A program made the position numbers and the translations under genes. Below are positions 49,863 through 59,875 of a DNA stretch of 59,875 nucleotides, one piece after another. The notes below the pieces were generated by a model. The model ran no database searches. It had not been told where the DNA came from and was given only the letters and a program-made list of their open reading frames with translations. Every line of letters starts with the position of its first letter. The stretch's first letter is position 1. Location of the stretch: contig NAOQ01000094.1 of assembly GCA_002751075.1 (NCBI GenBank), positions 103,039 to 162,913 of the forward strand, read 5' to 3'. The DNA comes from Ichthyophonus hoferi (taxonomy: Eukaryota; Opisthokonta; Ichthyosporea; Ichthyophonida; Ichthyophonidae).

Positions 49863-52800
49863 TCATACCAAATCTGACGGGTTTGCAGCCAATCTAGCAT
49901 GAGCAGCCTGAATAGGAGCGGATGGTTGAGTAGGGGCAAAGGTGGTAGCAATTTCCCCTTTGGTGTATTGTTTGAGGTCCCTGGCGTATCGAGTCTTATC
50001 GTTCTCGTACATATCGAAGTAAGGCTGTATGTTTATAAGTAAAGAAACGTGAATATAACACTGAAGTACTCTTTCATTACACCAACATATGGATTGTAAA
50101 TATATATAAAAGAGAGGTAGAGTGGCCTGGGCTGTCTCAACTAGATATAACTTGCTCATCTATTTTTTTTTAAATAAAAAGATAGCAGGGATTATTTCTC
50201 CATTTAATTAAATAAAATATAGATATACAGAATGAAAACAAGAGAAGTAGAACGGCAATTATGAAGACAAAGAGGAAAAATTAGCACAATCCCAAGATCA
50301 AAAGTGCATATAAACGTACATAGGACAGGTAGATGAGACCTAAATATCACAGTTTAACTTTAAAGAAAAAATATTAACTGGAAAAATAAATAAACAGTTA
50401 TAGAAAGAAGAAGAAAAATAGGGGAGATAGAATGCAACGTAGAAGAGAGCCAAAAAAGGTTAATAAGGTGAGGACAAGAAAAAAATAGACACAAACATAA
50501 TAAAAGAGAGACAGAGATGGCATAATAGTGCCTGTATATAAGAGAGCAAATAGAATATTAACCTGTTTCTCTTGCTCAGACATCTGTTGCCATCTTTGTC
50601 CCAAGATCTTGGTAATCTCAGGATGCCTCAGATCTATATCACAACAATGTTTGTCATTGACTGTTCACAGGCCACAGGCCACCGAGCACCAATTTTACAA
50701 AGTCATGCTATATCATCTAACCAAATAAATTATTGGAAAATATATGGGCCATCGTGTAGGCAGTGCATAATAACTCACGGAAGATGACAAAAATAATAAT
50801 AGTGGCATGTAATTATGTATATGTACCACTAACCCTCATGATACAAAACCAATCATATGCATAGATGCAGTATCTATGCCTAACTATCGTTCACATTCCT
50901 AATCATTTGGACATACTGAAAATATATGTGTACGTACGTTCATTACATGAATGGAAAGAAATACGTAAGATGGTATATATGAGAAAGTACATATATATAT
51001 AACCTATAAAAATGCATGCCAATGTATGCTTATTTAAATGGAAACAACCACTATATGACCAAACAGGTACCCCTACATGCTCTTACCAGTAAATTCCTCC
51101 TGTGCAGCAGCTCGGTGGTGTTGGCAATACATAAAGAAGGCATTGGCTGGTCTCTTGGGTGCATGTGGATCCTTTTCTGCCTTGGTTCGGGTAGATGTCT
51201 TGGTGACTTTGGGTGCCTCCACCACAGTTACTGGTGCTTCTGACTGTGAGAGAGAAGAGACACAGAGGAAGAGTGAGATAGATAAGGATAATATAATCGA
51301 TAGATAGATAAAGGAAGAGAATGAGATGAAGAAAGGGATAGACAGATAATGCAATGTGAAAATAAAAGATGAGCGTAAAGGATAAGAAGGTGAGTCGTGA
51401 TGAACATGGAGACTAGAGTAAGTATGGTTGGAATAAATTAAGCCAATGGAAAAAGGCAATCAAATGAAAGAAGCTAACTAAATATAGATGGAGAGGTAGG
51501 TGTAGTTTACTCAATCAATGTAAAATACATAAAACACAGCAATAAGATAAGAACATACTGAGAAACCAAACCAACAGTCTATTCTATACTGTACATATTA
51601 CATTCATATCGCTGACACCCATATATATCATTCAATTACATTGAAAAATTATGGTAGTACAGCTTGGTTTTTTGTTCTACCCAAGTACCCTTCTTTACCG
51701 TTATTTCATCCATGCCAATAGTTTTCTCTCTTTAAAATATATGATATTCTAACTCTTTCTCCTACCTCAGAACTACCAGATTCGGTGTCAGAGTCATCCG
51801 ACGATGAGCTGCTCCCAGAGGAATAATCACTCCTCAGTACAGGTTTGGTTTTCTCAAATTGTTCCAATTTATCAAATAAAAAACTGTGTATAATCATTGC
51901 ATTAGTATTATTAATGTATAATTGGCAGATTTAAATCCAATTAAATGAGGAAAATCTTTGAATTTATAGAGAACAAATATGGGTAAAAAGACATGTTCTT
52001 TTTGATGTGTGACAAGAAAAGATAAAGGGAGAGGGAGAGGGAGAAAAGGAGATCAGGGAACATACAATATATATGTGCGTGTTATGGTGTGAGCTATAGC
52101 CACTATATTTCACTGCAATAGGATGAGGAGAATGAGAGGATCACAGAGAACGAACATAAAATAAACTAAATAGGTTAAAAGTATGACCTATCACATACCT
52201 ACGTTCAAGACGTAGTCGTGTTACTAATCTCTTGGAGTGTTTAAGTCGTCGCTCTATTAGTCCATTTTGCTTTAACGAAAATAGTTAATTAATCAGTTTG
52301 TACGTGTAAAAGGTCTATGACAACAGTGGATGCAAATGTCAAATATGATTATAATTGATAATTAGTACAGAGGGCAATACGGGGTAAAGAGAGGGAAAAA
52401 TGTTTAAGCAAGAAGAACTATTTATAACGAGAAATAGTGTAAGACAATAAAAAGAGTAACAGGGGCGAAAAAAAAAGGATATAAGTTGGTAATGATAGGA
52501 AAGGATATATATTGGTTATTAGTGTAAAATAGACAAAGTATCTGTCCATACTTATCCACACTTTCAGCGAATAAGAGAGGAAGGTAGTAGGATGAAAGGG
52601 TTAAGGTGGAAGGGATAGTAAGTAAGTAGAGGTATGAGAAATATAATCATAGAAGAGGGAAAGAGACAGGTAAAGTTGGTTGAGTTGAAGATAAATGATT
52701 ACAGTTTTGAAGTGGGATTAAAAAAAAATTATGGAGTAAGAATTGCATAACAAATAAAATAGTTTCCATACAGTCTTTTTTATTTTTTCACACCCTCCAT

Positions 52801-53335
52801 GTTCTGTAGGTAAGGTAAATAGCAACTAGATAAAGTGTGCAATATGTAGGCATATATCTTCAAGTTACACAAACTGATAATAAAACAACAGAATATGAAG
52901 GAAGGAAAAAGATAGAACAAATAATAATGACAGCCAACTAGTACATATACAATATAATGGGTAGGGGAAAGGTAGAAAAATTAGTAAGAGAGTCCCACGT
53001 TTGGCTACCAAGAAATATAACTACAATCCATACCATAAAAAACAAGTATATTTCAGTGTGTATGTAAGAAAAGCCTTGAATATCTCAGATACAATAATAG
53101 AAACGTGAAAGAGAACAAGCTTTGAACACACCTCTTCCAGCTCAATGCACCTTCTCTTGAGTGACTTGCACTTCTCTTTATAAAGCTCCTCTTTCCCACC
53201 TTTGGCAGTCATTATGTTATTTTTTTTCCCCAATTGTTTTCCCGACGCACTTCCTGGTGTTGCTGCCATCTTTGTGGAGCCCCTCCCGCTAACCAAACCT
53301 GACTTTCCTTTCTCGGTAGTCTTGTTATTCGTCAT
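49863..53335 (-). CDS. Coiled-coil plus HMG-box protein, Nhp10-like INO80 subunit
   Basis: Six exons join in phase: 53132-53335 (ATG), 52199-52269, 51766-51883, 51087-51243, 50563-50633 and 49863-50024, about 260 residues. A lysine-rich N-terminus leads into a coiled coil (about 48-105: YKEKCKSLKRRCIELEE, then RRLKHSKRLVTRLRLERR and FLFDKLEQFE). An acidic serine run (SSGSSSSSDDSDTESGSSE, about 110-131) comes next, then one HMG box (about 156-232: DPHAPKRPANAFFMYCQ, ILGQRWQQMSEQEKQ, PYFDMYENDKTRYARDL). In yeast Nhp10 the same order of coiled coil and HMG box occurs, with a similar RLxLE...LLERLE segment and PYYKLYSEDRERY-like box end. A role in the INO80 chromatin remodeller or nucleosome binding is inferred. 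The final GTATGA could be either Val-stop or a donor, so the C-terminus may be longer. Confidence 0.75.
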
Positions 53336-54024
53336 AATTAGAACAGATCCAACTTATTTCAAGACAGGACACCCCAAGTCATAAACATGCACAATAGCAC
53401 GTCTATCCTTCGACTTAAGTACTTAGAGTAATTTAAAAGCAACTATATAAAAATAATTGTAAAAAAGCGCTATAATTATCATGTAAACAAGCAGTAAGTA
53501 ATACTTGGTTTCCTAAATCAAAAAGACACCCTTTTTGCCACATAAACTAGGTATAAAAAGGGGGTTTTAAATGTTATGAAAAAACGCAACTATTACACTA
53601 CTTTATAGTAGTACGATGCCTATTATTAAATAAAGCCATTTATTACTATATAGGTTGTATAGGGGTATATCTTACATATAAATATGCTATCTATCCCTTT
53701 CACACTCCATCTATCTTCACTCATGGCCGCTTTGGGTAAATTATCATATTTACCCTCCTCTCCACTATAGCCAATTATAGTACGGCAAGTAGCTGATATT
53801 TTATAGATAAGCCAAATATAAGCAGTGTTCCTGCATTTTTATAGGCTTTGTATTATGAACAGGGCGGAGTAATCTAATTCTAAAAAGGGAAAACATATTT
53901 GTCATACACTATTTTTGCTAAAATAAAAATACGATATGTAATACAATTTATCTGATTTTGCTCAAAAAAGTATTAGCAACCTACACTATAATTTGGGAGG
54001 TGTTGTGGAGCCCATTTATTCAAG
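53336..54024. promoter_or_regulatory. Divergent promoter region, Nhp10-like and PKA genes
   Basis: The two start codons face away from each other across 689 bases, so both promoters and leaders must fit here unless there are upstream non-coding exons. I see no TATA box close to either start. GTATAAAAAGG (about 53551-53561) is TATA-like but distant from both. Confidence 0.5.
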
Positions 54025-57000
54025 ATGGATATCGATAATTATATGGAAATATATAGAGAATATGTTGAAAAGCACCACATTAACACATTTATAAAAACCT
54101 TGGTTATGAACCTGTGTGAAGAGCAGCCCAGCGACCCACTCTCTTTCATCAAGCAAGTACTTGTTATTGTTGTTGTTAAGTGTACGCTATCACGTAGAAG
54201 TCATGTTTTTTTTTTTTTTTCTTTTTTTTCTTTTTTTTTGTTGTTGTTGTTGTTTCTTTTGTTTTGTCCTAGACTGAAAGGTGTGGACATGGACTTGGCT
54301 AGGCTTGGATTTTTATCTTTTGGTATTGCTTTCATGGTAATGGTTAAAATTTATTTTTTATTAACATTATTGATATTATTATTAATACTAATCATAGTAT
54401 AATATATATATATATATTTGTAATTATAGTAACCCCTTGAGCAGCCACTGAATTAAATGCTGCTACGCTAATGTTTTATTATTATTTTTATACTCTGCTA
54501 CTAGTATGGTTGCTAAAAAAAAAACTAAAAAAAATGAAGGAAAAAAAAAACGAAGTAGTTGAATATTGAGCGTTAATAAGACTGCAGGTCATTAATTGTC
54601 TTTTATATCTTGGGAAGTAATAAAATTTAATCACAACCTGGACTGATGAATTATCTTTGTTGTGGTATTTTGACAGTCAGGTATTCAATATTCCATTTAT
54701 CTTTTATGAATGTAACTCTCCCTTATAGCATATTTGCCCAGTGTCATATTTGCATATATTATAGAGACCTTAACATATAATATAAGTGATAGTGAAGCCA
54801 TAATTAATCTTCACTATATGTTTTGTACAGGCAATATGTCAATAGCAGCACTACCTTGGGTGAAGTGTCCGCTCCCCCTCCCGCACTCTCTACAATTAAC
54901 GAGGTAATTCCGTCTTTAATGTTTCTAGTTCTATGTTTTAGGTCAGGTGTTGGTTAGTGAGTGGTAGCCGTGTAGGTATTTGTTATTTATTTCCTATTTT
55001 TGATATATAAAACAATACTCCACTATGATTATTTAGCTTATGTTACATTGATAATCTATTAACACATACATACTATACACATACATGCGTAAATGCACGT
55101 TCTTCTCAATATAATTGTATTGTATTATATTATTCCAATTATTTATTTATTATTACGATCCTTTTCATTCTCTTCCTCCTTTTGTTTTTGAGCCATAATC
55201 TTTCTCTCCCCTATTAGAACCCCAGCATGGACATCATCCCTATCCGTAGCCGCCGTCGTGGGGCTGTTAGTGCCTCTGTCATGACAGAGGAAGATGTAAG
55301 TGAACACAGGGCTACAGCACAGTTTTTATATATGTCTTAAGATACATAATATGCATAGACCATCAACCTACCTACCTACCTGTCTGTCTGCCTGTCTGTC
55401 TATATATATCTTAACCTACCTATATATACACACAGACTACCAACTATAAGCGCCGTGTGGTACCTAAAGACTTCAAGACTATGGCTGCTCTTCAGAGATC
55501 TATTGCAAAGAACATTCTGTTTAGCCACCTTGACGAGGAAGAGAGGTAGGAATGGGGAAGAATGGGTTTCTTAGGATAAATATTGGTAATTAAGATGGAT
55601 CAATAGCATTGCCTTAGAGAGTATGTGCTATACTTGGCGATATGTATATTTGCTATGTGCATGGGAGGAAAGAGTAATAAGATTTTATTTTTCATTAGTT
55701 AACTATATTCGGCTATTACGAGGGAAATGATCCCTGCATGTAACGTTCTATATTGTAAGAAGTTGGGTGTAAAACTGGGCATTGTGATATATAAATAGTA
55801 AAAACTCTAAATGGGTTGGACGATGCTAATGAATTATTAATTAATCCGGGACAGGACCGAGATATTTGATGCCATGGAGCTCGTTGAGCATAAATGCGAT
55901 GATATTATTATTCAACAAGGTAGTGTGTCTATCTATATATGTGTGTCTGAATGCGGGAGTGAGAGAGAGTGATGTGTGATCTTTTGCTTTTATTTTTATG
56001 TACTATGTGCTATATATACTCCCGTCTGTTTATATATCTTTACATATCTCTATCTCTTTATGTCTCCTTATGTATACCTATTTATCCACTTGTATATATA
56101 TGCACAATGGTATCCTTACTCATCCCTCCCATCCAGGCGATGATGGTGATTTCTTCTATGTATTGGATAGTGGTACTGTGGAGGTGTGGGTGTCAAGCAA
56201 CAATAACCCTCCTGTGATGGTTTCCACCATTGGTGACGGTGGAAGTTTTGGTGAATTAGCTTTAATCTACGGGACTCCACGTGCTGCAACTATCAAAGTA
56301 TGTCGGTTGTGTTGTTAGTGTGGTTTGTATCTCCTTCCTTTTAAATTTATCTCGTCGATTGGTGCAGCTTACCAATCATTAGGTCTGAGTATCACTTGTC
56401 CGTCTAACCTTTTGATTGGTTCGATTTTTATAGACTAAGCTGTCCAATGAAATAGTATATCTTATTCTGAGCTATCTTCTTGCCCAATATAATGGACAAT
56501 TTTTAAAACTTGTGTAACTAATCAGACGATATATATATAATTATAATTAAGCACATACATGTATGTATATAACTGGCTATCGCCCGTTACTTCACCTGAT
56601 GTACCCAATTAGTGTGCTCATATTATTTCTATTTATAAATTCACACAAGTATTATCATTAATTACATATAAACATGTTTAAGCCCTCGAATAGAAGATAT
56701 TGGATACGTATACCTCTACTAGTATATAGTATTTTTATCTCTACTACATATACATCTACTACCACTACCATCACTCTCCCACCAGCCTACATACCCACCG
56801 ACATCCTTTAACCCACACTATGTTTCCTTGCAGGCTATTACTGCCTGCAAACTGTGGGCACTTGATCGTGACACATACAGGCATATTGTCATGGGTAACA
56901 CCATCAGAAAGCGTAAGATGTATGAGAACTTCCTGGAGAAAGTACCTATCTTAGGTATGGATAGTGTTACATTTTATATTTTTCTCTGTATGGATGGATA

Positions 57001-59319
57001 TATTGATATTAATAGTATTAGATAAAGGAATTATGTTTCTTTGTGTTTATAGTTATAGTTATATTGTATTTATATGTGATACTGTGAAAAATACCGCAGA
57101 TATTTCATGTTCTCTCCTATATACCCATTGTGGTAGTTTATCCTATAAAATGCGTTATTTTTTACTGGAAACGATAGAAAAAAAAATAGAAAAATTCTAC
57201 TTATTGCATTTATAGTGACATCCTTAATCAATGGACAATAATAAAAACTGAAATAGTTATCAATGATTGGTGTATCTGAAACCTGACTTAAATTGCTTTA
57301 TGAAAATGTAGGCTTTGTGTGGTAGTTTAGTTACAGATAGTTAAACTGTGGGGGGAAAATATAATTATTTCCAATCAAACTATGAGAAACAAAGGCAATC
57401 AGCCAATTATAATGTTAATTACACTTCATTGGTTTATTTTCCTGTGCTAAAATACATTATTTTTATGATTCTTAAAGGTCTCTGTCTATAAATGGAGTAC
57501 AATATCAACTGAATACACCATTGATGGGATATTCCAAGATTTTTATAAATATATAAAGTGTATTTGAGAAGGGGAGTCGTTGTGAATGGGTGGTATAGCA
57601 TGACTGTATTCTATAGTATATTAGTGCTATACATATTTTCATATTTACACATGTATACTATCAACATATGCACTGCTTACACGCATATATAAGCAGGTAT
57701 ATAGATGTATAGTCATACACAATATTATCCTATGTTCTCACGTCATGTGACCCACCAGGCACTCCAAGTCTACAATATATGCAATCTGTACAACCTATAC
57801 CTCATATATACATTTACACACTATTCTAATCTCTATCCCATACAAACATTTATACATCTATTTCTCTATCTATCTGTCCATATATATAGAGCATTTGGAC
57901 CATTGGGAACGCATGACTGTGGCCGATGCCTTGGAACCAGTACAGTTTGAGAGTGGAGCTCAGATCATTACTCAGGGAGAGCCTGGAGATGTTTTCTATA
58001 TTATCGTTGAGGTATGATATGATCCTCTGTATGACTGTTGTTCCATGTTTTTTAATACCTTTTAATCCTTTTTAACCCATGTCACAGATTGGTTTCACTG
58101 CTTGTATATATTATTTATTGAATTTTCACTATTTTTTCTCTTTGGGTGCTTGCACGGATGTAGTATTTGTTTTTGCTATTTATTTCTCTCCCATTCTTTC
58201 TCTTCATATTTTTCTGTATTTATATGTGTATATGTGGATTCTACATGGTCTAGCCTTCTTACTTTGTTTTGTTTTTCTCCTATATGTGAGTGTGTGTATA
58301 TGAATCTCTCTTTACTCTATATGAACGATTCAATCACATCACGTATATTCGCTATGCTTTATAAAACATTACAAGTTTTGATTGTAAATGCTACCTTCAT
58401 GAGTATTTTTCTATGGAAAACTTTGTATACAAAATATTTGAGTACGCGCTAAAGGGTTGCGTGATGTGTTTTTTAAACTGGGAGTATCTTATATATGTCG
58501 GTGAGTATTGTTTTTAGATCCTAATGTACAATGTAAAATGGTTTGCTATGGACAGCTATATGGTTTGGTTTTTTCTTTTGTTAATGTTATAGTCATTGTA
58601 GATAGTGAATAGTTAAGGTGAATTGGGGATGAGTATAAGGACCAAGGAAAGATTTTATATAGGTTAAAGTGTAGTTGTCTAGGACTAATAAATATGATAA
58701 TAGTTTCTTGGTTTCTAGAGTATGTGTGAATGTATGTGTATATGTATCTATGTATGTATATATAGACATTTGTATGTACTTACATACGCATAAATGTATA
58801 GGGTGAAGCCGTGGTTACCCAACAGCGAACCAGCGATGAAGCTCCCATCGAGGTTGGCCGACTACATACATCGGACTACTTTGGTTAGTTGCCTTATCCT
58901 CCTATTTATGTGTATAGTTGCCACTAGGCTCGTAATACACATAATCATATACCGTACAATTGACAGTATATTCTTATTTTTATTTTTATTAATGTATTGT
59001 ATTCCTTTCTCCACTAGCTTACTCCATGCTACGTATATCTGGTTACTTTTCAAAAGTAATTACCTTACTTATAGTAACACAGCCTAGCCCCATTACTACT
59101 GCATAAAACAGATTACTTCATACTCACCCTACCGCGTGATACTTAGCTAACCAAATTCGATCTTTATATATATCAGCTATTTAAAAAAAATTAAACCCGA
59201 ATCTAAGAGGTACTTAGCTTGTCTGCTAATATTTTATTAATTTATCTACAGGTGAAATTGCTCTAATTACAAACAAGCCACGTGCTGCAACGGTCTCAGC
59301 CAATGGAACGCTAAAGGCG
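54025..59319 (+). CDS. PRKAR1A: cAMP-dependent protein kinase type I regulatory subunit (3' end beyond window)
   Basis: Inhibits the PKA catalytic subunit until cAMP binds its two nucleotide-binding domains. Exons: 54025-54152, 54831-54903, 55218-55295, 55436-55545, 55855-55919, 56137-56297, 56834-56954, 57890-58011, 58802-58883, 59252-59319, all in phase; 336 codons of about 380 are present. Residues 1-45 are the dimerization/docking domain ([19 protein letters not shown]). The inhibitor segment RRRGAVSA (about 79-86) has Ala at the phospho-acceptor position, making it a pseudosubstrate and so type [21 protein letters not shown] matches the RI linker. Domain A has [18 protein letters not shown] and domain B has [16 protein letters not shown], each with the cAMP-binding Glu and Arg. 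One of the two RI docking-domain cysteines is Tyr here. The first intron appears to be GC-AG. Confidence 0.97.
54205..54262. repeat. Poly(T) and (TTG)n tract in PKA intron 1
   Basis: A T-rich run followed by TTGTTGTTG, about 55 bases after the first PKA donor. Confidence 0.85.
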
Positions 59320-59875
59320 GTATGTTCCTGGCCACCTTTATCCTCATGTTTTATACACAACCAATTTGGGCGATTTTAAAAATATATAAAGCACGTTACA
59401 TTACATTACACCCCTCCTTTTATATCATATTTCTACTTCTTCATTCATTCCATCCTTACTATGTCTACTATTTCCCTACCTTTGGTCTTTCCCTTAATCA
59501 CACTATATATACGTACCATGTTTCGTGAAACTGAAGCCAGTACCTTATACTAACCTACTGTTCAACTGCTTTCCCTGCGAATTTTTACGTTTATTTTAAT
59601 TTGAACTACTGCAATTTATCTTTGTTATATACATGTTTCACTTACCCTATCAGTCTTATCTTGTCTTACACTTAACTATTTCTCTGCTCTGTTTTCCACC
59701 GTTTATTTTTTTTGATGCTCTTCTATTGGCTACTCCTCACGTATATATTTTTAATTGGTAACGAATTATTTGAATGTGCCAATCATTATGCAACTCTTAC
59801 ACTATGATCACTGTTGTTAAGAGGGTATATATTTTATGCCATATTCATTATTACATTATCTTTATTAATATAAGT

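Overview
The window is AT-rich eukaryotic nuclear DNA. It has many introns with canonical GT-AG splice sites, many penta- and tetranucleotide repeats, and two runs of N. It holds five recognisable multi-exon genes, none with a long continuous ORF, so each was rebuilt here by matching exon translations to known protein families and checking splice phase. The proteins look animal-like (a type I PKA regulatory subunit, importin-7/8, POLA2, DXO). I suspect an early-branching or fast-evolving animal, but the species cannot be named from sequence alone.

Layout, left to right. 1-180 is a tetranucleotide repeat. About 474-4777 (minus, possibly reaching 5687) is a DXO/Rai1-family RNA decapping exonuclease. 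5.7-10.37 kb is mostly unexplained DNA. It contains a weak multi-exon candidate (7371-8924), a TATA box followed by a signal-peptide ORF (9129-9629), and a 137-bp hairpin element sitting in that ORF. 10374-25461 (plus) is a complete importin-7/8 gene of 28 exons and 1028 residues. 25462-28218 is the tail-to-tail spacer. 28219-42785 (minus) is POLA2, the B subunit of DNA polymerase alpha-primase, with a perfect E2F-type site and a CCAAT box upstream.

45239-46066 (minus) is an intronless gene for a secreted, probably membrane-anchored protein built from two copies of a six-cysteine domain. About 46.8-49.0 kb has unrecognised coding-like exons around a 399-N gap that is flanked by an apparently identical 266-bp direct duplication. 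49863-53335 (minus) encodes a coiled-coil plus HMG-box protein resembling the fungal INO80 subunit Nhp10. 54025-59319 (plus, running off the window) is the type I PKA regulatory subunit, which begins with a probable GC-AG intron.

The genes do not form a functional cluster: they are unrelated housekeeping functions (mRNA cap quality control, nuclear import, replication priming, chromatin remodelling, cAMP signalling). Pairs are arranged divergently (DXO/importin, Nhp10-like/PKA) or convergently (importin/POLA2). I found no convincing CRISPR array, rRNA gene, intact tRNA gene, retroelement or virus-like element.
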